Shown here: one piece after another, positions 16,904-26,111 of the stretch | How positions within the stretch are numbered: the stretch's first letter is position 1 | Layout: each line of letters opens with the position of its first letter | Notes under the pieces: generated by a model | Told to the model about the DNA's origin: nothing | The model's input: only the letters and a program-made list of their open reading frames with translations | Database searches by the model: none | Source: Caballeronia sp. M1242 | GTDB lineage: Bacteria; Pseudomonadota; Gammaproteobacteria; Burkholderiales; Burkholderiaceae | Direction: 5' to 3' | DNA: 64,000 nucleotides | Assembly (NCBI RefSeq): GCF_017220215.1 | Contig: NZ_CP071131.1 | Location: 849,576-913,575, forward strand | Translations under genes and position numbers: made by a program

Positions 16904-18175
16904 ATGTTCGATTCCGCCATTCTCGAAGTCGCAATCGGTATCGTTTTCATCTATCTGCTGCTGAGCCTGATGTGCACGGCGCTGCGTGAAGGTATCGAGG
17001 GATGGCTCAGAACCCGCGCGTCGTACCTAGAGAACGGCATTCGCGAACTGCTCTTCGATTCCGAGGGCACAGGTCTCGCCAAGCTGCTCTATGAACACCC
17101 GCTCGTCTACAGTCTATTTCCAGGAAGCTACGCGTCACCGGCGTCGGGTCAGACCGCAGGTCTTTTTACGAGAGGCCACAAGCTGCCCGCGTATATTCCC
17201 TCCGCCAACTTCGCTGCGGCGCTCATCGACATCATCGGACGCGGGCCGTCGCCCGCCGATGGAGCCGCCACAGGCGACGGCAAGGAGCATCCGAACGCCA
17301 GAGCGACGCATCCCATCAGCATCGCCGACGTGCGCGCGCATATCGCGACCATCGGGAATCCTTCGGTGCAGCGTGCGGTGCTCACCGCGCTAGATACCGC
17401 GAGCGGCGATCTCGAGAAGGCGAAGAAGAACCTCGAGAACTGGTACGACAGCGCGATGGACCGAATATCCGGCCGCTACCGGCGTTCGACGCAGGGCGTG
17501 CTGTTCTGGCTCGGGCTTTTCGTCGCGGTCGGCTTCAACGTCGACACGATCAGCTTGGCGGACTATTTGTATCGCAACGAGACGCAGCGCGGAGCGATTG
17601 TCGCGCAGGCCGGTTCGATCGCGAGGGATGCGAAAGGACAGGCTAGCAGCTACGAGGATGTGAAGAATCAGATCGCGAGCCTTCAGCTTCCGATCGGCTG
17701 GGATTTTCTCTTTCAGCAGGGCTCGAAAGACAGCGCCAGGAGGCTAGCGGCCGAGCAAAGTTTTGACTATGCGCCGCCCGGTGGTCGCACGCTCGTGGAC
17801 GATTTGAGGCCCGCGTGGGACAAGTATCACGCATGGTTGATGAAGCCGCTCGGCTGGCTGCTGACGGCGGTGGCCATCACGCTCGGCGCGCCGTTCTGGT
17901 TCGACATCCTGAATAAGTTCATGGTGATCCGCTCGACCGTGAAGCCGCACGAGAAAAGTTGGGGGGAATCGTCGGAGGACCGTCAGAGCGGCGCGGCAGG
18001 CATGCCGGGCGCGCCGCCGGCGACGATCCAGATCATGCCGCCGCCAACGAGCGTGCCGACTCCATCGGCCGAGCTGGAGCCGTCGGAAGACAGTCACGAT
18101 GACGGCTGCGAGGTGGAGGTCACGGACGCCACGCCCGACAACGAGTTGCCCGCAGCGCAGGGAGGCGTGATTTGA
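16904..18175 (+). CDS. Uncharacterised membrane protein upstream of peptidoglycan hydrolases
   Basis: This 423-residue protein has three hydrophobic segments: near residues 6-25 (AIGIVFIYLLLSLMCTAL), 195-215 (GVLFWLGLFVAVGFN) and 318-335 (WLLTAVAITLGAPFWF). The last is followed by a conserved-looking DILNKFMVIRSTVKPHEKS. The C-terminal 80 residues are proline- and acid-rich and probably disordered. I do not know a function. It lies one base upstream of a muramoyl amidase gene and close to a second cell-wall hydrolase, so it might anchor, activate or export them. That is inference. Confidence 0.6.
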   Translation: MFDSAILEVAIGIVFIYLLLSLMCTALREGIEGWLRTRASYLENGIRELLFDSEGTGLAKLLYEHPLVYSLFPGSYASPASGQTAGLFTRGHKLPAYIPSANFAAALIDIIGRGPSPADGAATGDGKEHPNARATHPISIADVRAHIATIGNPSVQRAVLTALDTASGDLEKAKKNLENWYDSAMDRISGRYRRSTQGVLFWLGLFVAVGFNVDTISLADYLYRNETQRGAIVAQAGSIARDAKGQASSYEDVKNQIASLQLPIGWDFLFQQGSKDSARRLAAEQSFDYAPPGGRTLVDDLRPAWDKYHAWLMKPLGWLLTAVAITLGAPFWFDILNKFMVIRSTVKPHEKSWGESSEDRQSGAAGMPGAPPATIQIMPPPTSVPTPSAELEPSEDSHDDGCEVEVTDATPDNELPAAQGGVI

Positions 18176-18176
18176 T

Positions 18177-19004
18177 ATGGTCTACGAACTGTTATGGTTG
18201 CCGGCGGTGCTCAGGAACGCCGGGCTAAAGGTCGCGCCCGTCGATGGCTGGGAAAGCCGTGGGCGCGCGCACATGGGCGCGATCGCCGGCGTCATTTGTC
18301 ATCACACGGCGACCGCGCGCGACGGCAACATGCCGAGCCTGCGCACGCTGATCGATGGACGCAGCGACCTGCGCGGTCCACTCGCGCAACTCGGCGTTGG
18401 CCGGGACGGCACCATCTACGTCGTCGCGGCGGGCCGCTGCAATCATGCGGTCAACGGCGCGTGGCGCGGCGTCACGACGGGCAACACGAACTTCATCGGC
18501 ATCGAGGCGGAGAACCGCGGCGTGCCGTCGGATCCGTGGCCCGACGTACAGATGGACGCCTACGCGCGGTGCGTGGCGGCGATTCTCGCGCATGTCGGTC
18601 GAGATGAAAGCGCATGCGTCGGTCACAAGGAATACGCGCTGCCGCATGGCCGCAAAAGCGATCCGAGCTTCGACATGGACGAGTTTCGCGCGACGGTCGC
18701 TGGCTTTCTGAATCGCACGGCTGCGCCGCGTCCGATGATTCCGGGTGCGGAACCGGAAGTCCCTGGCGTGCAAAGCCGTCCAACGCTGCGTCGCAATACG
18801 ACGGGCGACTTCGTCAGGCAGATGCAGATGAAGCTGGGCATCGAGGCGGACGGCCTCTTCGATGCGGATGTCGAAGCAAAAGTGAGGGCATTTCAGCGCG
18901 GCAGAGATCTTGTGCCGGACGGCATCGTCGGCCCGAGGACCTGGGCTGCGCTCGATTCCGCGCAGGCCGTCCGGCAGCCTCCAGGGTTTCAGTCAAGACG
19001 GTAA
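18177..19004 (+). CDS. N-acetylmuramoyl-L-alanine amidase with peptidoglycan-binding domain
   Basis: This 275-residue protein starts one base after the preceding stop, behind GGAGG. Residues about 25-175 are an amidase_2/PGRP domain with zinc-ligand candidates in GVICHHTATARDG (His), and VGHKEYALPHGRKSDPSFD (His and Asp), and the typical NTNFIGIEAENRG. Residues about 200-265 are a peptidoglycan-binding type 1 domain (TTGDFVRQMQMKLGIEADG, VPDGIVGPRTWAAL). The enzyme would cut the bond between muramic acid and L-alanine. No signal peptide is visible, so export would need holin-like help, a secretion system or lysis. It is in an operon with the membrane protein upstream. Confidence 0.85.
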   Translation: MVYELLWLPAVLRNAGLKVAPVDGWESRGRAHMGAIAGVICHHTATARDGNMPSLRTLIDGRSDLRGPLAQLGVGRDGTIYVVAAGRCNHAVNGAWRGVTTGNTNFIGIEAENRGVPSDPWPDVQMDAYARCVAAILAHVGRDESACVGHKEYALPHGRKSDPSFDMDEFRATVAGFLNRTAAPRPMIPGAEPEVPGVQSRPTLRRNTTGDFVRQMQMKLGIEADGLFDADVEAKVRAFQRGRDLVPDGIVGPRTWAALDSAQAVRQPPGFQSRR

Positions 19005-19082
19005 CCGAGCCCGAGTTTCGATTCGGCAACGACGATTCTTGCCGCTACCGGCGGCGCCCTTCCAGTGAGATAGGAGACAGAC

Positions 19083-19895
19083 ATGTTCCCCAGCGTGCTC
19101 AAGCAAGGCGATGTGAGCAGCGATGTCCGGAAATTACAGACGTCACTTCTCGAACACGGTTTCAATCCGGGCGACGTCGATTCGTTCTACGGGCAGGGCA
19201 CCGTCGCGGCAGTGATGGCGTTTCAGAAAAGCTCGGGCATGCTCGTCGACGGAATCGCTGGTCCGCGAACCTTGACGGCGCTCGGACTTGCCACCGACGA
19301 CACACTGCCAAGCGCCATTCCCGCGGTCACGGTGCAAGTGGTCAGCCAGATGTTTCCGTGGACGCCCATCGGCAATATCAGGGCTAACCTGCCGGGAATT
19401 CTTTCTTCGCTCGTCGAGCACCGTCTCTCCGACAAGCCGATGGTCCTCATGGCGCTTGCGACCGTGCGCGCGGAAGTGGAGTGCTTCATGCCCATCGACG
19501 AAGGACAGTCGCGTTTCAATACGTCCCCGTCAGCGCATCCGTTCGATCTCTACGACGCGCGCAAGGATCTCGGCAATCATGGCAAGCCGGACGGCGCCCG
19601 GTTCAAAGGGCGCGGATACGTCCAGCTAACGGGACGCGCGAACTACGCGAAATACGGTGCGCTGCTGTCGCCGAAGGTGGACCTTGTCGAGACGCCCGAG
19701 CGCGCGGGCGAGCGGGACATTGCTGCGAATCTCCTTGCGCTCTTTCTCGCGGACAAGGAGATCGCGATCAAGCAGGCGCTCGTCGCCGGCGACATGGCCC
19801 ACGCGCGCAGGCTGGTGAACGGAGGGTCGCACGGACTCGATCAGTTCACGGACGCATTCAGGCGTGGAGATGCGCTGTTGCCGGACGCGATGTGA
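19083..19895 (+). CDS. Peptidoglycan-binding protein with GH19-type hydrolase domain
   Basis: This 270-residue protein has GGAG seven bases before ATG 19083. Residues 1-70 are a peptidoglycan-binding type 1 domain (LKQGDVSSDVRKLQTSLLEHG, VDGIAGPRTLTALG). Residues about 85-265 resemble GH19 chitinase/endolysin domains: LATVRAEVECFMPIDE supplies the catalytic-glutamate candidate and RFKGRGYVQLTGRANYAKYG is the family signature. In bacteria such domains often cut the glycan strand of peptidoglycan. As for its neighbour, no signal peptide is seen. The two enzymes would attack the wall at complementary bonds. A phage origin is possible, but no other phage genes are present. Confidence 0.8.
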   Translation: MFPSVLKQGDVSSDVRKLQTSLLEHGFNPGDVDSFYGQGTVAAVMAFQKSSGMLVDGIAGPRTLTALGLATDDTLPSAIPAVTVQVVSQMFPWTPIGNIRANLPGILSSLVEHRLSDKPMVLMALATVRAEVECFMPIDEGQSRFNTSPSAHPFDLYDARKDLGNHGKPDGARFKGRGYVQLTGRANYAKYGALLSPKVDLVETPERAGERDIAANLLALFLADKEIAIKQALVAGDMAHARRLVNGGSHGLDQFTDAFRRGDALLPDAM

Positions 19896-20084
19896 GTTCG
19901 CGCGAATGCTTCGGCAGTAGGCAGGTTGGAAATGAGCTTTCTGCCGGTCTGGTACGGCGACGTCGCCTGAGGGTTGCGGGTTTCGATCATCTTTATTCAC
20001 GACGGGACCTTTCAAGTAATGCCGTACTTGACCCGAGTACAGACGTCGCACTCGACAAACGACCGCTATTGCGTGGCTCTCGTC

Positions 20085-20582
20085 TCATCTGTTCGGCTCG
20101 CGATGACTGGCGCTCACCAGCGTCGCGCCGAGTCGTCTTGCGAGCGATTCGCCGCCTATCCGCATGACATAGTCGTGATTCCATTCGAACAGAGGCCGCG
20201 CCACGGGTGCGAGCAGATTCATCCAACCGCGGCCGGTGCGCACGCACCAGTCGTATCGCACGGCGGTGAGATCATCGTTCGATGAGAACGTCCAGCGTCC
20301 TATGCCTTCCACATCGCCGCTCGCCACGCCTTCGAGCAACGCGAGCGGCTCGACGCGCGTGACGCGCATATCGAAGCGCACGCGATACGGCAGGCGCCCC
20401 CTCCAGACATAACGATGCAGTGCGCCGACGCCATCGGCCGCACCGCTTTCGACTTCGCTCACATGCTCGACGCATGTCCACCATTGCGGCCATGCAGCCG
20501 GATCATGAATAGCGTCCCATACCGCGCGAAGCGGCGCCCTGATCGTCCAGTACGTGACGAACCGATATTCGCTGGTGCGCAC
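20085..20582 (-). CDS. SRPBCC-family (START/Bet v 1-like) protein
   Basis: This is a 165-residue protein if translation starts at GTG 20582, which has GGAGG five bases upstream and lies just before the domain. A longer frame to 20705 adds a basic, unconserved-looking leader. The sequence EYRFVTYWTIRAPLRAVWDAI, followed by DPAAWPQWWTCVEHV, is a typical SRPBCC start. The middle is strand-rich and the end is a long amphipathic helix. These proteins form a deep hydrophobic pocket and bind or transform lipids, polyketides or aromatics. No substrate can be deduced, and neighbours give no clue. Confidence 0.75.
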   Translation of the reverse strand: MRTSEYRFVTYWTIRAPLRAVWDAIHDPAAWPQWWTCVEHVSEVESGAADGVGALHRYVWRGRLPYRVRFDMRVTRVEPLALLEGVASGDVEGIGRWTFSSNDDLTAVRYDWCVRTGRGWMNLLAPVARPLFEWNHDYVMRIGGESLARRLGATLVSASHREPNR

Positions 20583-21077
20583 GATCGCCTCCAAAACGTT
20601 CACTTGCGCTTCGAATTCTGTGCGATGGCCACGTCGCGTTCGATTGCCGCCACGCACGCCGAACAGAATAGCGACCTTCTGCATCGCCGCCTTGTCTTCT
20701 AGCATCCTCCTCGAACTGGCGGTCCGTCGCGTCCGACAGCGGCAGATTCTCTTAACACGTCGATCTTGCGTTTATGCGGTGCAGCCGGGATCAGTGGCCG
20801 AAATAGACACGTGCGACGCTGTTGCCGGTGCATGCCGGGCCGCCCGAAGCCGACGAGCCGTCTGCGACACCGCCGTAGCTGGTCTGCCCGTTTCGAACAG
20901 ATTTTTGAGCTAGTCCGCTTCAGTCGCGCTATATCAAGTCCGCAGCAGTCGTGTTGCCCAATCACCGTCGCAGCCTCGTCCCCATGCTTTCCACTATGCA
21001 ATACTGATGCGCAAGACAATGCTCGTCTTCTGCAATCGCTTGTTGGCATTCGGTCAAAACGCACTCGGAGTCCATGC
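20583..21077. other. Divergent intergenic region
   Basis: About 495 bases lie between the start of the SRPBCC gene (minus) and the start of the DUF1993 gene (plus). Promoters of both genes should be here. I see no convincing open frame, hairpin terminator or RNA gene. Confidence 0.4.
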
Positions 21078-21650
21078 ATGTCACTGACTCGGCTTCTCGT
21101 TCCCTCTTTCACACAGATGCTGCGCGCGCTGTCGACCTGGCTCGAGAAGGCAGCGGCTCATGAGCGAGCATCGTGCGGTGACTCGGATGCACTCGTATCG
21201 CTACGGCTCGCTGCCGACATGTATCCGCTTGCTTCTCAGGTACGGTTTGCGTGCTTTCAGGCACTAGAGCCTGCTTATCGTCTGCGGGGTGAGGCGCTCC
21301 CTGAGGCGCTCGGGAAGTTGCAGCGCGAAGGGTGGAACGCCGACGCTCAGCCGGGTTCGTTGCAGGATGCCCAAGCGCGAATCGCCGACACGATATCGTT
21401 TCTCAGCACGCTTGCATCCGACGCACTGGACGAAGGCGCCACGCTGCCAATTGCTCTGAAACTGCCCGATGGCATCGTCTTCGACATGACCGGCGAGCAA
21501 TACGCGCGCGATTGGTCGCTGCCGCAGTTTTACTTTCACCTCACGACCGCGTACGCCATACTGCGGCACCATGGCGTCGAACTGGGAAAGGCGGACTACG
21601 TATCGCACATGTTTGCGTACGTTCGCCCCGGTTCGTTACCACAAAGCTGA
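21078..21650 (+). CDS. DUF1993 family protein
   Basis: This 190-residue protein starts MSLTRLLVPSFTQMLRALSTWLEKA at ATG 21078 with GGAG upstream; the frame is open further upstream but family homology starts here. LAADMYPLASQVRFACFQALEP and, near the end, PQFYFHLTTAYAILRHHGVELGKADY are the characteristic DUF1993 segments. The fold is a helical bundle related to DinB-like proteins. The biochemical role is unknown. It appears to be a single-gene unit. Confidence 0.85.
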   Translation: MSLTRLLVPSFTQMLRALSTWLEKAAAHERASCGDSDALVSLRLAADMYPLASQVRFACFQALEPAYRLRGEALPEALGKLQREGWNADAQPGSLQDAQARIADTISFLSTLASDALDEGATLPIALKLPDGIVFDMTGEQYARDWSLPQFYFHLTTAYAILRHHGVELGKADYVSHMFAYVRPGSLPQS

Positions 21651-21910
21651 CGCGACTACCCTGGGGAGCTTCGAGGCACGCCTGTGTCGCGCTACTGAGA
21701 AATTGGTTACTGCAAGTCCCGGAACGAAATGCAGATCGAAAGCAGAGGGCGCCCACGCTGCATCACTTGCAACTCGGCTTGCTGTAACAAGTCCGACAGT
21801 CGGCGTCTTACTCCCCCGAGTGGCACCACAACGTCACTAGCTTTCAGACCAAGGCATAATCTGAAGAGAAGACAAAGTTCGCGGGTTGATTAAACGGAAG
21901 GAGCATTTCG

Positions 21911-23191
21911 ATGACTGATGTGCCGGGCGTTTCGCTCGAGAGAGAGGCAGCAGATCGGCGCAAATGGCGCATCATACTTGCGGCATCCATCGGCAATGCG
22001 TTGGAATGGTTCGACCTGGTCATCTATGGGTTTTTCGCCGTTACGATCTCGAAGCTGTTCTTTCCCAACGGTAATGAGACCATCTCCCTGTTGCTGACGC
22101 TTGGAACCTTCGGCGTGTCGTTCTTTATGCGCCCGCTCGGAGCCGTCGTGCTGGGTGTCTATGCGGACAAGGCGGGCCGCAAAGCCGCCCTGACGCTTTC
22201 CATCCTTCTGATGATGATCGGCACGTTGCTCATCGCGATCATGCCAACGTACGCGACGATTGGTGTTCTCGCGCCAGTCGGAATCGTGCTCGCCCGAATG
22301 ATTCAGGGCTTCTCGGCAGGCGGTGAGTTCGGCAGCGCGACTGCGTTTCTCGCAGAACACGGCGGTCATCGTCGCGGATTTTTCGCGAGTTGGCAGGCTG
22401 CCAGTCAGGGCCTCACGACGCTGCTCGCAGCACTCGCGGGAACCTGGCTGACGACCGCTCTCACCCCGGCGCAAGTGCTCGGCTGGGGATGGCGACTTCC
22501 GTTCTTTCTCGGGTTGTTGATCGGGCCCGTGGCTTACTACATCAGGCGCAATGTCGACGAGACACCCGAATTCGTGGGTACGGAGACCGAGGGCAATCCT
22601 CTAGCAGACACGTTCAGGAATCAAGGACAGCGCCTTGTATTGGCCATAGGCGCGGTCGTTCTAGGGACAGTGGCCACGTATCTCATCCTGTACATGCCCA
22701 CATATGCGTTCAAGCAACTACGATTGCCCGCCGCCGCTGCCTTTACTGCGACTATCGCGACTGGCGTCATTCAGATGATCGGCGCGCCCGTATTTGGCCA
22801 TCTGTCCGACCGCGTGGGCAGAACCAAAGTAATGATGGTAGCGGGAGCCTTCTTTCTGGTTGCCGCTTACCCAGCGTTTCGACTACTGCACGACCACCCG
22901 ACGTTTCCCGCGCTAGTCTGGGTCCAGGTCTTCTTCGGCGTGGCGAACGCGGCCTACTTCGGTGCGCTGCCTGCATTGCTTAGCGACCTCTTTCCGACAC
23001 GGAATCGCACGACCGGCATGTCCGTCGGATATAACGTCTCGGTCACCGTGTTCGGCGGCTTCGCTCCGTTCATCATCACGTCGCTTATCGGTCTCTCGGG
23101 AAACCAGCTTGCGCCCAGCTTCTACTTGATTGCGGCCGCCGTTGTCAGCTTGGCCGCACTGGTTCGCATCAGGAAGTTGGAAATGCTGTGA
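21911..23191 (+). CDS. MHS-family (metabolite:H+ symporter) MFS transporter
   Basis: This 426-residue inner-membrane protein has twelve predicted helices. ATG 21911 has AAGGAG upstream. Family marks are the start of helix 1 (ASIGNALEWFDLVIYGFFA), the loop 2-3 motif GVYADKAGRKAAL and the helix 4-5 segment RMIQGFSAGGEFGSATAFLAEH. MHS proteins import dicarboxylates, sugars acids, betaines and related organic acids with protons. The substrate cannot be told from sequence, and flanking genes do not form an operon with it. Confidence 0.85.
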   Translation: MTDVPGVSLEREAADRRKWRIILAASIGNALEWFDLVIYGFFAVTISKLFFPNGNETISLLLTLGTFGVSFFMRPLGAVVLGVYADKAGRKAALTLSILLMMIGTLLIAIMPTYATIGVLAPVGIVLARMIQGFSAGGEFGSATAFLAEHGGHRRGFFASWQAASQGLTTLLAALAGTWLTTALTPAQVLGWGWRLPFFLGLLIGPVAYYIRRNVDETPEFVGTETEGNPLADTFRNQGQRLVLAIGAVVLGTVATYLILYMPTYAFKQLRLPAAAAFTATIATGVIQMIGAPVFGHLSDRVGRTKVMMVAGAFFLVAAYPAFRLLHDHPTFPALVWVQVFFGVANAAYFGALPALLSDLFPTRNRTTGMSVGYNVSVTVFGGFAPFIITSLIGLSGNQLAPSFYLIAAAVVSLAALVRIRKLEML

Positions 23192-23480
23192 GTGAGCGGC
23201 TGAAGGCCGTGGGCCGCCGCGACGAGAGCCGTTGCCGTTCCCCTGTACGTTCGACAAAGCGATTCGCGGCTATGCCGACCGCGACAGGATGACGGTTCTC
23301 GAAGCTACGCGACGACTCATTCCGACAGCCGGTCTCGCGAATTCGAGATCGTTGTCTGAGCGCCCCGATCTAGTGAACGCTCAGTGCTTTCTTGAACGAA
23401 GGAGTGAACGGCAATCAGCGGTCGAACAGTGCGCGTCTTCGTGGACGCACCGAACATCGCCGCCCGGCAATCTCCGACAA

Positions 23481-23972
23481 TTACTTCCCACCGGATTCGG
23501 ATTTCTTCTCGGAAGCGCGAACCGCTGAGTTCCGGCGTGGCCTCGCTGCAGCCTGCAATTGCCGCGCGCGCCCCGCGTCCGCTGTCGTTACTTGTCCAGT
23601 CGGATTACCCGTCAAGTCGACACGAGGCGCGCCTTCGACAAGGCTGCTCCAGTACCGGGTCCCTCGGCACCAGAGCTTGATTGCGTCCTTCAGTTCGCTC
23701 TCGGATAAGGAAAGGTCCGCTTTCTGCGCTAGAAGATCGTGCAAGATACCTACCTTCAGCGGGACTTTCGGTGCCGGGTTCTTCGGGAAAGCGTTCGGAA
23801 AACGCTTCTGTAGCTTGCCGATGGTATGCACGGCCGGGTCGACTGGCCCGGTAGCGTTGGTCCGTGGCGGTCGGTTCGACTGCGAAGCCTGCTTCTTTGC
23901 GACCTGCTTAGCGGCGCCCTTGGTCTGTTGCGCGAGCTGCTGTTTGAGAGCAGCGAGTTGTTCGAATCCCAT
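23481..23972 (-). CDS. ProQ/FinO-family RNA chaperone
   Basis: This 163-residue protein is best read from ATG 23972 (MGFEQLAALKQQLAQQ). It has a basic, glutamine- and lysine-rich N-terminal 40 residues. The FinO/ProQ domain spans about residues 48-130: IGKLQKRFPNAFPKNPAPKVPL, KVGILHDLLAQ, LKDAIKLWCRGTRYWSSL and GAPRVDLTGNPTGQVT. Such domains bind structured small RNAs and mRNA 3' ends and promote pairing. The gene is monocistronic. An orphan plus-strand terminator lies about 390 bases away (24360-24389). Confidence 0.85.
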   Translation of the reverse strand: MGFEQLAALKQQLAQQTKGAAKQVAKKQASQSNRPPRTNATGPVDPAVHTIGKLQKRFPNAFPKNPAPKVPLKVGILHDLLAQKADLSLSESELKDAIKLWCRGTRYWSSLVEGAPRVDLTGNPTGQVTTADAGRARQLQAAARPRRNSAVRASEKKSESGGK

Positions 23973-24359
23973 GTCCGTGTACCTAGAATACAAGCGCCGA
24001 TTCTAGCAGTCGTGCGGGGGATTGGCCTGTCTGGTGCTCGCCAAGACGTATCGAACACGCTTTCACGAGCGCTGAAGATGTCGATGAATCTTGCATCTCG
24101 AGCGGAATAGGTTCCAACACATCGCCATCACACCCGAGCAATTCTTCGCTCCCCTGAGGCCACGCGGGCAATAGATACCGATAAGCATCCGTCGTCGGAA
24201 CCGACTGGCGGAGTGTGAGCCTAGATGGCCTCGACGTTCCAAGGCTCGACGAATCTCGCAGCGGTTGTGCTGGAGGCGCAGTAACGCTCAGGTATGACGA
24301 TTGCAGAAGAGGCCTTGTCTCCTCCGCGTCCTTCCCCTCTCTCTCGGACGTGGACCTCG

Positions 24360-24389
24360 GCCCGCCCATTCCCCGCGCGGGCTTTTTTT
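24360..24389 (+). terminator. Rho-independent terminator with no upstream gene (candidate sRNA end)
   Basis: GCCCGC (24360-24365) and GCGGGC (24377-24382) form a 6-bp G+C stem over an 11-base loop, followed by seven T residues (24383-24389). This is a canonical plus-strand terminator. The nearest upstream plus-strand gene ends at 23191, and both flanking genes are on the minus strand. The interval 24000-24390 has no convincing protein gene, so the hairpin may end a small RNA; the RNA itself is inference. Confidence 0.5.
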
Positions 24390-24549
24390 CTGCTTGCGGA
24401 TGTCGGCCGTCGTTTTCTGATCGACGGTTACCGCTCTCTGTTGTGTTCTGGAGCCGGTGCATAGTCGCTGCGTGCGCTAATTCCACACCGGAGTTGCATG
24501 CCGAGGCTATCCAATCTCTGGCAGCGCAGTAATCACCAAGGCTGACTAC

Positions 24550-24891
24550 TTACGCCGATGTACCGGCAAGTACCACGCATGCGTTACCGTCGACCTCTAC
24601 AGGCAGCGCGTCCAAAGCGGCGCCCTTGCACGGCCCATCGATACACCTCCCATCATCGAACCTGAACAGCGCACTATGATGAGCGCACATCAAGACCTGC
24701 GACCGATAGCACGAAACGCTCCCAGGCACGAAGTCCAGTGATACCGAAAAATGCGGGCAGCGATTGACATATGCCCAAGCCCGATCGCCACGGCGGACCA
24801 CGACGATGGAAGGCCCCACGGAGTCTTGTTGAACGACACGAGCACCGCCATCCGGCACTTCGTCGAGACGACACAACTGACTTGCGTTCAT
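24550..24891 (-). CDS. Rieske [2Fe-2S] ferredoxin-like protein
   Basis: This 113-residue protein carries a Rieske cluster site: CPHFS (first Cys-x-His) about residue 45 and CAHHSALF (second Cys-x-x-His) about residue 69. It resembles the small ferredoxins of ring-hydroxylating systems. It is the last gene of the hydroquinone operon, three bases after the YCII-like gene. It may donate electrons to an oxygenase or help keep the ferrous dioxygenase reduced. The oxygenase partner is not in this operon. Confidence 0.8.
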   Translation of the reverse strand: MNASQLCRLDEVPDGGARVVQQDSVGPSIVVVRRGDRAWAYVNRCPHFSVSLDFVPGSVSCYRSQVLMCAHHSALFRFDDGRCIDGPCKGAALDALPVEVDGNACVVLAGTSA

Positions 24892-24894
24892 CGT

Positions 24895-25206
24895 TCAGGC
24901 TCGTTGTTCGGGATTTCCGAGGCTCCAGTCCCACGGACGGACCTCTACGCGCGAGAACAATCCTTCTTTCATGTACGGATCCTCGCCTACAAAGCGCATG
25001 ACAGCGTCGATGTCGTCGGCCTCGACAACCAGAAGCGTGCCATTCATCTTGTTGCACATCGGCGCGAGGGTGGGGCCCCCGAGGCGCACGTGAACGCCAT
25101 GCTCGGACGCACTGCGCAAATAGCGTCGATGGCTGGGTCGCACACGCTCACGGACCTCGCGCATGTCCGGTTTGTCGGTGGCAAGGACTGCGAAATAGCG
25201 ACGCAT
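24895..25206 (-). CDS. YCII-related protein
   Basis: This 103-residue protein starts at ATG 25206 (MRRYFAVLATDKPD) with GGAG nine bases upstream. The pattern of an N-terminal strand, R-x-x-x-RPSHRRYL, then GGPTLAP and a DPYMKEGLF segment matches the YCII/dimeric alpha+beta barrel family, which is related to muconolactone isomerase. A catalytic role in lactone or semialdehyde handling in the pathway is possible but unproven. It lies four bases after the intradiol dioxygenase stop. Confidence 0.75.
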   Translation of the reverse strand: MRRYFAVLATDKPDMREVRERVRPSHRRYLRSASEHGVHVRLGGPTLAPMCNKMNGTLLVVEADDIDAVMRFVGEDPYMKEGLFSRVEVRPWDWSLGNPEQRA

Positions 25207-25210
25207 TTTG

Positions 25211-26095
25211 TTAGCTCCGGTCAAGAACGAAGTCGTAGTTCGCCTCGCGATACGGGCCTTGCACATTGAAACGACGAGCGAGTTCATCGCCGGCCGCTCG
25301 CTCACGGAAAGAAACCGTCAGTGACGTCTTCACACCGAAGACCGCATCGGACTCCAGATATTCGTCGTCTTTGTCGAAGATATGAGTCACGAGTCTTCGG
25401 TGCCCCACAGCGTCGATCATGAAGTGCAAATGCGCGGGCCGCCACGGGTGCCTACCTGTCGCACTGAGCATCTTGCCGACGGGACCATCGGTTGGAATCG
25501 GATAGCTGACAGGCAGAATCGTGGTGATCGCGTAGCGGCCTTCGGCATCCGTGCGATAGCGGCCACGCAGGTTGCCGAGCGGCTGGTCGGCGTCCTGGCC
25601 GGAGTACATGCCGTTTTCAGCGGTTTGCCACACGTCGAGCACTGCGCCGGCAATCGGCGTGCCGTCGGTGCTGCGTACTTGCCCATGCACGACAGCTGGC
25701 GTGCCGGGCGTCGAGGCCATGTTTTCGCCATAGGCACGCTCCGGCATGCCCTCGATATAGAACGGACCAAACACTGTCGTGTCCGTTGCTCCGCTCGCGA
25801 ACCGATGATTGATTGCATCGACTAACATCGAGACGCCCAAGGTGTCCGACAGGAGGATGAATTCTTGACGCACGACGCCATCGCACATTTTCCCGGTCTC
25901 GGTGAGAAAGCGAATCGCGGACAGCCACTCCTGCTCGGTAAGCTGCGTCTCGCGGACAAAGGCGTGCATGTGTCGCACGAGGCTCTGCATCAATGTCCGC
26001 AGGCGCAAATCGGGTGTATTGGCGAAGCTGGCAACGACCTGAACGGTCAGCTTCGCATCGCTGTCGTCGATTGCTATTGTCACGTCTGTCTCCAT
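25211..26095 (-). CDS. Intradiol ring-cleavage dioxygenase, hydroxyquinol 1,2-dioxygenase type
   Basis: This 294-residue protein starts at ATG 26095. Residues about 25-95 are the helical dimerisation domain. The catalytic part includes TTVFGPFYIEG, the two tyrosine ligand candidates in GRYRTDAEGRYAITTILP and PVSYPIPTDG, and the two histidine ligands in RHPWRPAHLHFMI. The GRHPWRPAHLHF string is typical of the hydroxyquinol (1,2,4-benzenetriol) branch. It would convert hydroxyquinol to maleylacetate with O2 and Fe(III). The next gene is maleylacetate reductase, which uses that product. Confidence 0.85.
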   Translation of the reverse strand: METDVTIAIDDSDAKLTVQVVASFANTPDLRLRTLMQSLVRHMHAFVRETQLTEQEWLSAIRFLTETGKMCDGVVRQEFILLSDTLGVSMLVDAINHRFASGATDTTVFGPFYIEGMPERAYGENMASTPGTPAVVHGQVRSTDGTPIAGAVLDVWQTAENGMYSGQDADQPLGNLRGRYRTDAEGRYAITTILPVSYPIPTDGPVGKMLSATGRHPWRPAHLHFMIDAVGHRRLVTHIFDKDDEYLESDAVFGVKTSLTVSFRERAAGDELARRFNVQGPYREANYDFVLDRS

Positions 26096-26111
26096 GTGTA
26101 TTCGCCGCCGC

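Noticed and set aside
16904..19895. Prophage remnant
   Set aside because: Two endolysin-like enzymes are present, but no capsid, tail, integrase, terminase or typical holin is nearby.
23983..24486. 167-residue minus-strand frame beside ProQ
   Set aside because: Low-complexity Ser/Pro/Arg sequence that crosses the orphan terminator; no family.
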